DNA of 64,000 bases from Anthostomella pinea (GCA_963556695.1 CAUWAG010000020.1:1488001-1552000), one strand, 5' to 3'; numbered from the stretch's first letter, positions 1-12,098 are shown. The notes: generated from the letters alone by a model not told the origin. A program made the numbers and translations.

Positions 1-959
1 TTCGTACAGAGATGCCATACAGTTATAGATCATTACGTCCCTTACAGCTAGATACGTTAATCTGCTTAACGAGATAGCCATCGGTCGCGTCAGCTCTCAT
101 GGTGGTAAGCTTGGTGATCAGCCTGCTGCCAGCTGCCAGCAAGTGAGGGATCCACTTAAGGCGCAAATAGAGGTTTGCGCCCCTTCGAGAGACGGTGGTG
201 CAAATAGTAGGACTCATACAGGGGCTCTACACACAGAGTTGCTTGTTCTGTTATCTTGACCCAGAACTTGAAAATCGCATCGAGCACACGCTGTTTCAGT
301 CTTGCCAGTCTACTTATGCATGGGCGACGTTCCGGAATTCAGCGAATCGACGATCCACCCACCCGACCGGTAGTTTCATGAGCTTCACTGCACCAACGAT
401 CTGGTCCATCAGCTCTCTGCGGATCAAAGAATCGCCTAGTATATGCATCACCTGCGCGTCAGCGTGTTCGGGTGGACTCATCAGGGACTGCAACCTCATA
501 CTGCTGTGCGGTTCGGTATGGATCACAAGGACTTGGGATGAGTAAGTGCATAGCAGTCTCATGAGTTCGTCTTACTACGCAGTCATCGAACCAAAGAAGC
601 GAGGCTCGTCCCCTTTCCCTACCAAAGAAGACCGCGGGGTCAAGGTCAACCTCCTCCGCCTTCATCTCCTCACACTAGGCAAACGACCCCATACATGACT
701 CAGGCTGTTGAGACCAGTCTCAGAATGTTGCGGGGCCCCGGGCAATCAAAACCCCTTCGCTTCGGAAGCCGGTTGCCGACGGCGCTCCCGGCGCCCTCTA
801 TTAGCGCCGATCCATGCGGATTGGCAGGCTGGGTGACCTTTTTTCCGTCAGTCAGTCATATATCCACGCGATGTCACCCTGCAAAGATGGCCGCCATATC
901 CTCTGGTTCCCGAAATCTCAGGACTGACAGCAGGTTCACCATCGCCGTCGAAGAAGAAT
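1..959. other. No confident gene; possible minus-strand ORF remnant
   Basis: I recognise no gene here. On the minus strand two short reading frames (about 665-580 and 545-314) could be joined across a possible short intron at about 590-548. The product would be a small acidic-to-neutral protein of unknown family. Codon use is unremarkable and I see no domain motif, so this is only a weak candidate. The stretch also contains the upstream region of the MFS gene that starts at 960. Confidence 0.25.
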
Positions 960-2843
960 ATGGGATCACCAGGCCCTCAGCGTGCGCGGTCAGCTGTTGT
1001 CGACACCGAGAAAGCTGAAGAGGCGGGAAGGCCGCAGGGGCTCGAGATCGCCAACGCAGGCGAAGCGCCGCCGGCTTCGGCAGCGTCCAGGCCGATTACG
1101 ATTGGGCGGGCGGGCAATGAGGATGAGGATGGCGAAATCAAACCCAAACTTCCGTTTTCCAAGGCGAGGTCCATCGCCCTGGTGGCGACGGTGACGGGCG
1201 CGAGCTTCTTGAATGTAGGGGTTACTGGCAAATCTCTTGTCTCCGCAGTTTATTGACGACAGGCAGACCCTTTCGATTCAATCCGTCGTCATTATCCTGC
1301 CGACCATCGGCCAGGACCTCAACATCCCAGATAGCAGACTGCAATGGATCGTCTCGTCCTACGCGCTCAGCTTTGGGTGTTTCCTGCTGCTTTGGGGCCG
1401 CATCGCGGATATATACGGCAAGCGCCGCATCTTCATCTGGGGCAGCGGCTTCGTGGCCGTCACTATGATCGCCAACCCCTTCTTGCCGAACGAAATCGCC
1501 TTTGACCTGTTCAGGGGTCTTCAGGGACTGGTGCGTTATGTGAGATCTTAGTCATTGTGATGAGTATTGATGAGGATTAGGGTGCCGCTGCCAATGTGCC
1601 GACAGCAATTGGGATTCTGGGAACGACCTTTCCGCCCGGCAAGGCAAAGAACTACGCCTTCAGTGCCTATGGTGAGTTCACCTCGGCCACGTCATATCCA
1701 TCGCTAACAATTAATTCAGCGGCCGGGGCGCCTCTCGGGAGCGTTTTCGGCAACTTGCTCGCTGGCTTCATCGCCTCCTTTGCCAATTGGAAGTGGGTGT
1801 TCGGCGCCACTGGCGGTCTCGCGATCGTGGTCACGGCTGCTGGGATCTTCTTCATACCGCCTCCCCCAGCTCATCTCACATCGGGTAAAGACAGCGCCGG
1901 CTTACTGAGGTCGGTAGACTGGATCGGCGGGTTCCTCGTGACCGCAGGCATCCTCGCGCTGCTATTCGCGCTCACGGAGGGCAACACCGTAGGGTGGGAC
2001 ACCGTCTGGATCTACCTCCTCGTCGTGGTCGCTCTGCTGCTGATTGGCATGTTCGTGGCCTGGCAGTGGTATCAGGAAAAGCACACGACGAAGAAGCCGC
2101 TTATGAAAGTATCGGTTTTCAAGAACTCTCGGTTCTGCGCCGCGATGATCATCATGGCCCTCTTCTTCGCCGCCTTCAACGACTTCCTCATCTATGCCAC
2201 GTACTTCTTCCAGGACTACCAAGGCCTCAGCGCCCTGCAGACCACGCTGCGATTCATCCCGACTGGTGTGGCGGGCGTGATCACCGCCTTCGTCGTCAGC
2301 CGTCTCATCTCTCGCGTCCCGACGTGGATCCTGCTCGTGATTGGCAACCTGGCCGTGTCGATGTCGTGCTTGTTGTTCGCGGTCCCTATCTCGAACGGCA
2401 CTTCGTACTTCGCCTTTGGACTGCCGGCTTTCATTCTGTCGGTCATTGGCGCTGATATCACGTGGCCGAGCTTGACCCTCTTCACGTCGAAATGCCTTTC
2501 TCAGGACGATCAGGCGCTCGGTGGCGCACTTATCAACTCGATGGGGCAGATAGGAAGAGCGATCGGGCTAGCCATCACCACGGCCATCCAGACCGCAGTC
2601 ATGGCCCAGGAGAGGGGCGTATCCGTCGAAGAATCTACTAAGATCTTGGTGGGGGATCCGGCGTCTCTATCTGGACTGAGGGCAGCCAACTGGTTCAGCT
2701 TTGCTCTGGCGGTCTGTTGCATAGTCGTTGTGGTTGTGTTCTTCCGCGGGACCGGGATTGTTGGGAAGATCGAGAAAGCGACGGAGAGATCGAATGGGGA
2801 AGAGGGCATCATGAACCAGGCAGATACTTCCCGCAAGTCATAA
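960..2843 (+). CDS. MFS multidrug transporter, DHA2 (14-TMS) family
   Basis: Predicted proton-coupled drug or metabolite exporter of the plasma membrane. Best model is four exons: 960-1214, 1267-1530, 1581-1671 and 1720-2843. The introns are 52, 50 and 48 bp, with GT-AG ends and a CTAAC branch-like site in the third. The total of 1734 bp gives 577 aa, the usual size for this family. An acidic N-terminal tail of about 75 residues precedes the first helix. The family signatures are visible: SIQSVVIILPTIG in helix 1, the loop GRIADIYGKRR (motif A), an LDxxR-like RGLQG segment, and the A-A-G-A-P-L-G motif C region of antiporters, followed by many hydrophobic segments. The frame is continuous across all three junctions and no stop interrupts it. 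It stands alone, with no biosynthetic genes next to it. The substrate cannot be deduced. A longer first intron would change only the tail. Confidence 0.85.
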
Positions 2844-3993
2844 TGTCGCGTCAATCATGGAAGTACTTGGATAGATCTTCAAATCGTATCTCCTAGGATC
2901 GACGGCGCTGGACCTAAACTACAGCTGCGAAGACTGGGTCGGTAATGACCGGACTATGATATTGATATGGCGAAATCCTACAAGCCAACTATTCTCTGAC
3001 AACGCCACTCCGTCAGTCCTCTTTCACCCATGGCAATTCCACTAGCCAAGGCCACTAGACACGTATAATCCCATTTCTGAATTCCCGTAAGAGTAATGTC
3101 GTCCAGCAGTCGTCAGGAGACTGGTGGTTAGCTTTCTAGCCAGAGAAAACAGCACAACGAGATCCTTCTCGTAGATGCCTTGGCAGGAGGAGCGAGCCTC
3201 GTAAGTGTAAGGCAAGCACCGCAATGAACTGGAAAAGAGTCGGGTCGAATGTTCTACAAGCGTTTGAAGCTCGGGTATAGGGAGTAATCGTACTGTCTGC
3301 ACGATGAATACGCCTCTGAAATGTAGCGGTCGACCGATGTGTCGCTCCTGTTGCGTGATGGGGAGGGCCGCAGTCATCCAGGTTACAGATGAAAGCCGTC
3401 ATCTTGTCCTGTTCAATCCGGGCTCGGATGGGATGAGCTGGGTCAGGCAGTTGTTGGAGTGCAGCTTGCGGGGCCACGATAGCCTGCTGCAAGAAGATCG
3501 CATTCGCACCCTGCAGGTTTTCGGTCTGCATTCGGACGATCGCCGCCGCTCTGTCCTGGATGAATATATTCTAATAATCCCTGGATGGGAAGCCTGCCAG
3601 CATTGTCACTGCTGCCATGTCATGTCCCTATTGTGCTGCAGACTACACGTAAAAGTTAGTCCACCGCTCGGACTCGCGCCCAATTGCACATTGGTGTACC
3701 TACTGCTTTCACCAATTTGTCGCCGTGTCCCAAATGAAGATTGAGGAACAGCTTGTATTTGACTTCGCCAGTGCGCGGAGCGGCACTTTCAAATCCGATA
3801 TCCTCGAACCGTCGAGCTGACCGTGTCAAAGCATGGCCCTGACTGGTGCGCTCAGGACGCATCGCGCGTAACTGGTCGCTTCTGTTCTCTTTGGTGTGGT
3901 AGTCTTAGCACTCTCATGGCAGAATCGGAAGAACGCCGGGGGTCGTAGCTGTGGCATGAGGGGCGGTGATCAGCCTGATTCGACGTAAGGCGC
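2844..3993. other. Intergenic stretch, nothing recognised
   Basis: Short overlapping frames occur on both strands (for example 3304-3744 plus and 3136-3531 minus). None has a recognisable domain, good splice context or a clear start. I treat them as chance frames. Confidence 0.4.
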
Positions 3994-4335
3994 TTATAGT
4001 GTGGCCTTGACTGCTTCTAATAGTTTAATGAAATGGGCATGCCACTCGTCGGACTTGATTTTTGCCTCGCTCCTCTTTTGTAGACGGCCCTGTGTAAGCA
4101 ACACTTGGAACCTCTTCCGCAGTAGGATTGCTCGGCTCAGAGCCTGCGCGACGTAGCGTGGCACTCTTGTCTGTCGTCCAGCCAGGAATCTTGATAAACG
4201 CAGGATATTGTCCGTTCCTTGGAGCAGATGGGTCGGGCATCCCTCTGCTCCGCCAGTGGCTGTGAGCCAGCGAGTGAAGACCTGGGTGGCTTGTGTATAG
4301 CGGTCGAAATCGTCTTCCTCCAGCGGTGAAAGCAT
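3994..4335 (-). CDS. DUF6604-like protein, N-terminal fragment
   Basis: The ATG at 4335 opens a 113-aa frame that reads like the N-terminal module of fungal DUF6604 proteins. It has a Tyr followed by a threonine-rich helix ending in TRWL, then VPRYVAQALSRAI followed by an RKRF segment, and finally SDEWHAHFIKLLEAV. In the family this last motif precedes a variable region and the proteins are usually several hundred residues long. Here the frame stops straight after the domain, so the gene is either truncated or a decayed remnant. Upstream in-frame codons to 4425 lack an ATG. The function of the family is unknown. The assignment rests on pattern memory, not a search. Confidence 0.45.
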   Translation of the reverse strand: MLSPLEEDDFDRYTQATQVFTRWLTATGGAEGCPTHLLQGTDNILRLSRFLAGRQTRVPRYVAQALSRAILLRKRFQVLLTQGRLQKRSEAKIKSDEWHAHFIKLLEAVKATL

Positions 4336-4429
4336 TTTCGGCTGTTTTGGAGTGGATGCTCGGTATGGTGAAGACAGGAGGTCCGCCGCGTTTCTGGGGA
4401 GAAAGATGATGGTGGAAGGCTGCACGATG

Positions 4430-6158
4430 CACCCTTTGTAAGTTGTGTATGGTTGGTTGTGGAAATCAGATTTGAGTGTTGCGTACCCTTTGGAAAATCA
4501 GATGACGTGGAAACGGTGATGGTTTTGTGTAGTTGGATGATGCTCGGCCAGTTGAATCTGTTGGTGACACGCGCCCGACGCGTCTGGTCGTCGTGCTCTG
4601 CATTGGAATTGGAGCTGGTTGCCCAGAAACCGTCTAGATATGCCTACTCGTGTGTTGGGGCCCATGAAGGCTAGAAACACAATATACGCGCCTGAACTCC
4701 ACCAAGTATCTCGATTGCTTATGCGGTATTACCCAATTATTTGCATTTAGTCATGAATAATACATCTACGATCCAACGAGGATCGCCGCTTGCCCCTCAT
4801 GCGTTTATGGTGCTCCGTGGAACATGGAAACAGAGAAGGAAGTCAATCCTAGCTGATAGTCTACATTGGTCAGTACTGAATATTGGGTCAGGCTCGTGAA
4901 ATTATATAACGATCTCGGGGGAAATTGTTCACGTCTCAATATCGCTGGCGCTGGATGACTAGTATTGAAAATCGGCGAAAGACTACAAACGCATGCAGGT
5001 ATTCCGACAAGCCATCAAATCCTTGACTACAGTACGAATTGGGTGCCTGCCGAAGATGCGTGTGTAGTCGGCGTACATGAAAACCTGGTCTTCTTGACTA
5101 GCAGCACATTTCGGTGGTCAGAGAGACTGCTGAGCATGAGTTCTGGGATATCAAGCCTGGGATTTTGGTTGAATCCGCTTCGAGTGTTGCAAGACCAGTG
5201 TGGACGTTCGTTGCTGGGGTTGTCTGTTTGCCTACCATGGAGCAACCCGTAGGATAAACACTGCAATTACTGTGGTCGGAAACGTATCTAGCCATCTGGC
5301 TATGCTTGCGAAGAAGCTAATTTGTTTGCCTAATGATGAATGATGGATCGGCCGGCTGGCTACCCACCTTCAAGAATTTGATTAACGATCTATCCAGTTC
5401 TGACTGTATGCAGATGATACACCTAGGCAAGCATTCGAGACCTGGCTATTATACAGTGCTAAATGACTCTATTAGTGTATAAGTAGGAAACTCTAGAGGA
5501 GGCTTGCTTTTAATAATTCTGGTTAGACTTAGAAGTTTCTAGATCTGATCGCTCGGATGGTTTGAAGCTATCTCATATTGGCCAAACACATACCTCATAC
5601 TCACTTTGGACCGAACTCGTCGTGTATAGGAATGAATGAGGACCAATTTCAGGGAGTACGAGGACAGCACGGATGTGCTTGGTATCGATTCCAGACAGGG
5701 ACCAGGGTCCTACAAGGTGGCTATTAGTCTTTGTCCTGGCAGTTTCTTGACGGAAAGAAGGAATAGGTATGGTCCATACCCGGATAGCTAATATCCCAGG
5801 TAAGATAAAATTTGTAGATGCTAATTGGGGTTCAAGGTACTTCTTTTATGTTGGCGGTGGCCCGTGGGTCACTGTGGTCGAAAGGGGGTTGAAAATAGGC
5901 TGAAATGGGGTTAGAAACGGGTTGGAAATGGGTTGAAAGTGGCCGGCACGGAGACTGCTCATGGGTCGCTCATGAGCGGCTCATGACCGCCACTACACCG
6001 GAACTACATCGGAGCTATTCCCTGAATCCTTAAGACCCACCTCCTAACCTAAAAATTCAGACACTTTTCTAGCAATAAAGAGGTCCCCTGACGTGTTCCT
6101 CTTCCCCAAACCTTCCAAGCCGTCTACGCACCAAGCGTTTCAGCCATAAGCCATAACG
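4430..6158. other. Intergenic, with G-rich and palindromic short repeats
   Basis: No gene seen. At 5877-5940 there is a run of imperfect GGGTTGAAA/GGGGTTAGAAA units. At 5957-5990 the word GCTCATGA is repeated in direct and inverted orientation. This may be the promoter region of the broken gene that follows. Confidence 0.35.
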
Positions 6159-8570
6159 ATGTCGACCAACGAAGAGAGATCAGCTATTGCTCGCAAGCGT
6201 GGGAACGACTTGGTTCGCAAGGGTCTCTTTACCGAAGCTACCAAGGCCTACTTTGAATCACTGAAATTGACACCCGATGACCACACACCGCTCGCAAACC
6301 TAGCTGCAATGAAATTCGAGCTTGGAAATTACCCGGGATCGGTCACCTACACCCAGAAAGCGCTGCGTCTCTTCGACCATGAAGATGATGGCAGCCCGAA
6401 AAAGCAGAAGCTGCTTCTGCGATTAGCAAAGTCCCACGTGCTGTCGCTTCAGCGAAAGGAGACTCAAGACGTCGTCGGCATGCTAGCACCCGGTGCGGAG
6501 CGGGACTCCCTCGAGGAGTCTTTCTCTATCACCGTGGCACAGCACGCCAAACCCTCACTTCAACAGAAGTCTTTGAACGACTTCCGAGATACAGGCCTTT
6601 TCTGTAAGCCATGTTGACCCGATCTACATTCTGGTGGTACGCTCTGACCAATGCAGGCTAGATGAACCCGAGTACTATCCCGTTGGCCACGACACAGCCT
6701 TCCCTCAATACGAAAATCGCGTCATGAATATACCTGATGAGAGGCTATCATGGCTTTTCGCCGGGATCGGAGATGCTCGCCACTCAATCGTGACCCTCGC
6801 TACGATTTAAGATTGCGAGTTTCAACAGCTTTAGACTACCCGGAAGCCGTTCTTGCACTTTACACTCCTCGATCTGAAGCCCGCGGCCCTTGCCAGAGAC
6901 CTACTCTTCTTTGAGCTACTCTCCGACCCCACGGCTCAGGATACCAACAGCGAAACCATGGCCTGTGTCATCTACGTCTACTCCTCTCAGATCATGCCGC
7001 AATTTGCGTATGACAGGATGTAGAAGGCGTTGGGCAGCATCGTGGACAAATTGCAAACACGCAAGCCTGTCGCTGACTACTTGTATCTTGCGGAGTCCCA
7101 AAGAGCGGCCGTGTGCCATCATTTGATTGCTTGGCAGAACCATCTCCATGGGAAATACGACGCGGCATCTTTTTGAAAATGGGGCGTAGAGCAGGCGGTC
7201 GGGGAGGCGATGAGCAGACTCTCGGGTCAGGGAAAAGCAGAGGACAATACGTTTCCAGGATGTCACGGGGACGCCACCACGTATCACTTGCTTGGCTTCA
7301 TGGCTCCGAACAACACGCTGCTGCAGAAGCATTAGCCCACCCTGAAGAGGCTCATCCAAGCATTTGCCGCAAAACATGCCTGCTCGCACGACAAGCTTGC
7401 CGAGTACCTCGACAACAATTGGAAGCCTAATGTGGCACTCATAGACGTCGAATGGGATGCCAAGCGGGAGGTCTTCGAAGGCGATCCCATGCCCTCGATC
7501 CTATGCAACCCTACCCTAACGGCCAGAAAGCTGTGCCGTGCTGTGGTTGGCGGTCCTAATTCTCCAAAGTTCAGTACCCTGATGCAGTACTGCGACTGAA
7601 CACATTCGCTTTCAAGGGCCACGAAGAATTCCTGTCGGAGTATACTCTGATGAGTGATATGAAGTCCATCGAAAGCCACTTCGGTGTCACCCTCCGAGAA
7701 GATTCGTCGTCCCTGACCAATTGGGGAGACAGAAACCTAGCTCTCAGCGACTACACCATGTGGTCTGCTACAGGAACCAAGTCGCACCCCCTGCACAGGC
7801 TGATGTCTCGCCCTGCGCTGGAGAGGTACATATGCGCGCATCTGCTGAAGACTTGTCTACCGTACCCTCGGCCCAAGTTCGACAACGAGCTCGTGTACGC
7901 GCCTCTGAACCTGAACATGGTGTTCAGGCTTCTCTTCCGCATGCACGAAGCTGGATACCCAGCTCATTGGCTATCCGGTATTCTGCGAACCATGCTCGAG
8001 GGAAAACTGACGACGTCGGTCAGGGCCCCAAGGCAGATGGTCCAAGACCGAGTGTCCGTCGAGAAGGTCCACCCGACGCTCACCTTGAGCATCAAACCTT
8101 GGGTGGCGGCGCTCAGTACTCTGGGAACCATCTGGCAGGACTTGCTACCATTCGGATTGCTGTTCCCGTCGGCCCTCTTGCGCCAGCGGAGCACCGTCAG
8201 CGAATACCAGATATCGTTCCCACCACACCATGACAAGGCCCTCGGCAGACCACATTTCATGCTGTTCTTTTGGGACACCAGTTCTCGCCTTCCGCCCCGA
8301 AAGATTCGCAAAACTCTGCTCGATGATGAACTGGGGGATCGCTCGGAGAAAGTGAAGGGCATCCGCGAGTCCGGTGTCCACGTCCTGACAACATTCAGGT
8401 GGGCTACCCAGACGCGGACTGCCTCGTTCTGGCTCCGGAGTGATATCGCGGAGAGCTTGCAGCATGGGGATTGGAGGGCGTACGTGTGGCGGACGGACAC
8501 GTACGAGAAGGCGACCGAAGGCGTAGCGGTGCAGGACGCGATCAAGGAGGTCAGGCAGTGGGATGATTGA
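6159..8570 (+). pseudogene. Broken TPR-DUF4470 protein gene
   Basis: The first exon (6159-6603) encodes an N-terminal TPR-like repeat region (GNDLVRKGLFTEATKAYFES, then LKLTPDDHTPLANLAAMKFE). An intron-like GT-AG segment lies at 6604-6656. After it comes a DUF4470-like stretch, with EYYPVGHD, FAGIGDAR, then LLDLKPAALARDLLFFELL and MPQFAYDRM. The reading is broken by stops at about 6658, 6810, 7021, 7174 and 7333, and by a shift from frame 1 to frame 3 near 7585. The C-terminal part (7590-8570, about 320 aa) is open and continues the family's long tail. Members of this family are around 1000 aa and often related to MYND-finger proteins. The stops are not all C-to-T, so ordinary decay fits better than RIP. 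Some breaks could be unrecognised introns, but not all of them. Confidence 0.65.
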
Positions 8571-8805
8571 GCAACTCTTCTTCTCGTACAATATGCGAGG
8601 GCACGAGAACCGTACATTTACGTTTCATGCGATCCGTCTATGCTCTCATCTCCTAGTTGGTATCATCACTGTCAGAGCTGCGGAGTGGCAGTCTATGAGG
8701 CTCAGTGCAAATGAGTACGACAATAATACACTACATTTCCATCTAGTCGACCTGTCCCGAAGCTCCATATGCTCGTCCGCCACTGAGTTGTCGAACCTTC
8801 AACCA
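8571..8805. other. Short intergenic region between tail-to-tail genes
   Basis: The broken TPR-DUF4470 gene and the F-box-like gene converge here. No other feature is seen. Confidence 0.4.
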
Positions 8806-9797
8806 TCACTCTTGTCGTTGCCACTTCGACCTTCTAGGGGCCTTCGGCCCCTCAACTGTCGTGGGATCGATGCCCAAATAGCTGGCATACCGGACCTGCA
8901 ACGGCGAGCTATCTTTCTCGAACTTGTGATGTTCTGCCTCCGCGATAGCGGACGCCGGGCGTGTGCAGCGTTTGCTCCAAACCTCAAAAGCAGTCAACCC
9001 TCCCTGCGTCGGGACCAGCTTGTCCGTGTGTTTCACGACCGTCTTACGGACAAGGTCCAGGGTGCACGGCTAGGTCTCGAGTCAGAGAGACTGTCGTGTT
9101 TTATAAGGTGCAGGCTAAGGACCTAACTCACCAAGACGAATCTGCCCAGGCTTTCATAGAACCCTTCTGCATTGACTGTGTCCTTGAGATAGTCAAATAC
9201 GATGCCCGAGTATGCGGTGAATTCATCCCATCGTCCTTGGTCGATGTGATGCTGTATCCCCTGGGGCCCTAGGTAGTCCAATCCGTCTTGGTTAAAGGCG
9301 TGGATGACGGTTTCAAAGGGCAATGCTCCGGCTTGAGCCGGTGTAAGAGTCCCAATGAACGCCGCTCTACGCCGGACGTGTACGCTCCGAAGTCTGGGAA
9401 ACTGATTGAGGAAACGCATGTATTGGTAAGTGGTCGTTTCGACGCCTGTCAGTGTGGTGACCTTGACCCTCTTCGTCTTTGAGAGGTAGTGGACGAAGTG
9501 TTCAACAGCCCTGTCGCCCCGCAGATGCCACGACGCAATGCCATCGATGAGAGGCCAGGCCTCGTCTCGAAACAGGCGGCAGGTCTGTACTAGGGCTAAA
9601 TAGGTGGCTGGCAGATGGATCCAGAACGGTGCTCGCCATTTCTTGTCAAGGCTACCGCTGGCGTGGGGATGCACCTCGCAGGTGAGTTGCGATGAGTCGA
9701 GCGCATGCCGGTAGATTTGGAGCCGTAGTTCAGCGGGTATTTCCAGTAGACAAGCGCGTGGTGCTTTGCTGTCTGTAGCCGGCGATGTCGTCGTCAT
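8806..9797 (-). CDS. F-box-like (2EXR-type) protein
   Basis: Two-exon model on the minus strand: exon 1 is 9797-9132, then a 62-bp intron 9131-9070 (GTGAGT ... CTAG), then exon 2 9069-8806. The product is 309 aa and both exons are in phase 0. Near the N-terminus LLEIPAELRLQIYRHAL is the signature of the fungal F-box-like/2EXR group, where the helix is thought to recruit Skp1-type partners or mediate other protein contacts. It is followed by LVQTCRLFRDEAWPL, the usual second helix. The rest has no catalytic motif. The C-terminus is basic (PKAPRRSKWQRQE). The in-frame GTG at 9821 was not chosen because an ATG follows eight codons later. Without splicing the protein would end at 9123 after VLVS, which is the alternative. 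Confidence 0.6.
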
Positions 9798-9968
9798 CCT
9801 GTCGGTATTGCAAGCTGTCACTTACACGTCGGGGGTCGCATGAGTGCTTCCAAGTTGTTGGAGGGGAAGAAAGGGAAATCTGGATCGGGGGCACCCTCCC
9901 TTTCGTCTGGGCAACCACCGGTGCGGGGCGAGGATTGATCCGTTAAGGCAGGTCATATGAGTGGACTA

Positions 9969-10011
9969 ACCGTGTGGGACTCTATTTGCAACTAGCCCCT
10001 ATTTGTAACGC
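9969..10011 (+). repeat. Left terminal inverted repeat, 43 bp
   Basis: Begins ACCGTGTGGGA and contains AACTAGCCCCTATTTG. It matches the reverse complement of 14820-14862 at 37 of 43 positions without gaps, and every mismatch is a transition, as RIP would give. It is preceded by TA. Confidence 0.75.
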
Positions 10012-10369
10012 GTCCGATCCTGTACTAAAACAACCCCTTATTCTTCGCTTTTTATAATAACACAGTTATAATGAATAAAGGCTTAAAATAAGGAAGATTA
10101 TAACCGATTTTGAATATTAAAACTTTAAGGCTTTTTAACTAGTTATTAAAGGCAAGCTATTGACTTAAGTCGCGCGCGATTACGATTTTTTTCGTTTATT
10201 GTTTTAAGCGAAGTAATAAGATCTAAAGCTATTAAATATTTACCTGATTTTAATGATACCTAACCTTAGATTTTTTAAAATAAATAAAGAATGTAGCAAA
10301 AAGCCGGTTCTAAAATGATACGTTATAAGATTTATATATAGAAAATATAAAACATTTAAAAATCGAAGC

Positions 10370-10572
10370 TGTTCGAACAGGCTTGAACGATCAATCATAA
10401 TACTCGAGTATTGGGTCAAGGTCATGATGTTGCTGATGGTTGGATTGTGAGGTCTAGCTAGACTTGCAGGTCTGGCTAAGTGTCCCCACAATCCGGTATC
10501 TAATCTTTTATCTAATCATAGATGTGGATCTGGTATGGATGGTTTGAAGATTGGAATTGCATAGATCCAACA
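10370..10572 (+). repeat. Solo LTR, family A copy 1 (203 bp)
   Basis: Starts TGTTCGAACAGG and ends GATCCAACA, the canonical TG...CA of LTRs. It is flanked by an exact 5-bp duplication GAAGC (10365-10369 and 10573-10577). It is about 200 bp like its sister copy at 10945 and much richer in G+C than its surroundings. The insertion therefore postdates most of the RIP of the host element, or escaped it because of its small size. Confidence 0.8.
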
Positions 10573-10591
10573 GAAGCCATATTAAATATAC

Positions 10592-10764
10592 TGTGACGTT
10601 CTGGTCATACAGTACGGTAGCCCGAAGTGGTGAGCCCGGAGCCCGGCAACCAGACGTCAGATACATCTACCACTATAGAATACCAGCTGCCAGCTTGGTA
10701 TTCCACATGCTTTTGTGGGGGAAACAGACTGTTGGTATGGTGGTCAGCACCTGGTTCCGTGACA
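10592..10764 (+). repeat. Solo LTR, family B (173 bp)
   Basis: Starts TGTGACGTTCTGG and ends TTCCGTGACA, with an exact 5-bp duplication TATAC on both sides (10587-10591 and 10765-10769). It has no internal coding capacity. Its first ten bases match the start of the repeat island at 11546. Confidence 0.75.
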
Positions 10765-10944
10765 TATACTTAATTAAAATACTTATAAGGCTTTTTTTAA
10801 AGCTAAATATTAAAATCGGGCATCTTATAAATACTTTACATATTGAAGCAAGCTTTTCGAAAAAATACGGAAGTTTTAAAATAATTTCAATAATACGGGT
10901 GCGTATTATAAAATTATCAGGTAAAATGAATATAATGTAAATAC

Positions 10945-11148
10945 TGTTGGAACAGGCTTGAACGATCAATCATAATACTCGAGTATGGGGTCAAGGTCAT
11001 GATGTTGCTGATGGTTGGATTGAGAGGAATCTAGCTGGACTCGAAGGTCTGGCCAAGTGCCCTCTCAATCCACTATCTTATCTTATCTAATCATACATGT
11101 GGGTCCTGGTATAGATGGTTTGCAGTCTGGAATCGCATGGATCCAACA
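10945..11148 (+). repeat. Solo LTR, family A copy 2 (204 bp)
   Basis: Same family and orientation as 10370-10572. It starts TGTTGGAACAGG and ends GATCCAACA, with an exact AATAC duplication (10940-10944 and 11149-11153). Different target duplications show that the two copies are independent solo LTRs and not the two ends of one element. Confidence 0.8.
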
Positions 11149-11545
11149 AATACAATGAAAATTGAAACAGATAAATTTGATAATAATATAGTAATAAAAG
11201 CCCCGCGTAAACGTCGTATATACATTGCGTAATTAAAAGCTACTTTTTAAGTTAGGTTTTTAAAATATATCAGGTTTAAAAGTATACTTGGCACTCTTAT
11301 ATATATATTTGATAGTAAAAGACATTATACTTGAGTTTTTTTGGATAAAAACATCTTCAAACCAAAATATACGGCTATAAAAGAAATAAAGCAATAAAAT
11401 AATCGTTAATTAATAATGAAAATAAAAATTTAAATTAAAACGAAGTTTAAAAACTTCGCTTACGATCTTTGATCTTTAATAACTTTACTATTTATATACA
11501 CTTTTAATTTATATAAAAAATATAATAAAATCAAATCATCCTGAA

Positions 11546-11792
11546 TGTGACGTTCCATATATGTGAATAGCACCTGGAAGCCCTTGTTTACTATGTACGT
11601 ATAACTATCTCTGGCTGAAGAGGAAAAAGAAGATCAAGCGACACAGCCAAATCTGGTGGGCAACTAGATAAGTGTGTCCGCACCACAATTCAAAGCCTTA
11701 GTAAGTCTGGGACAACCAGTCGTCCAAGAGGTCACGTGCTGTCACGTGATCCCAGGACCATCACGGATGGTAGCAACGTAGCAACTATCACA
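11546..11792 (+). repeat. GC-richer repeat island, probable LTR remnant
   Basis: Begins TGTGACGTTCC and ends TATCACA, an LTR-like shape, but no matching flank was found. It shares a diverged stretch of roughly 150 bp with 12130-12345: the CCAAAT.TGGTGGGCA block, then paired GTCACGTG sites. No coding frame. Confidence 0.45.
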
Positions 11793-12098
11793 TTAATATA
11801 TCTCCTATATTATAATAATAATAAAATATAGCCGCTTAACGTAAGTATATTTTCGTCGTTTAAAGTAACTGAATGTAGCTAACAAGCAAGTTAGCATTAT
11901 AAGTAAGTTAACACTTGTTATAAACTCTTTAACTGCTATATTAAATAATTCTATCATAACGTATTTAATTCAATCCCAGTAATTATATTTATTTTCCTTG
12001 AAAGTTTTTATCTTTATTGTATAAGTCCGCGCATTATAGCCAGTATTGCCGTATATGCTATACCTGTCACAATTCCGTAAAAGTATTAGAAGGATAGA

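Noticed and set aside
3136..3744. Overlapping frames of 131 (minus) and 146 (plus) codons
   Set aside because: They lie opposite each other, neither shows a family motif, and composition does not favour either strand.
7964..8617. 217-codon minus-strand frame
   Set aside because: Antisense to the open C-terminal half of the TPR-DUF4470 gene and without recognisable motifs.
10370..11148. Two family A LTRs as the ends of one retrotransposon
   Set aside because: Each copy has its own, different 5-bp duplication; the segment between them contains another solo LTR and AT-rich host sequence rather than an internal region.
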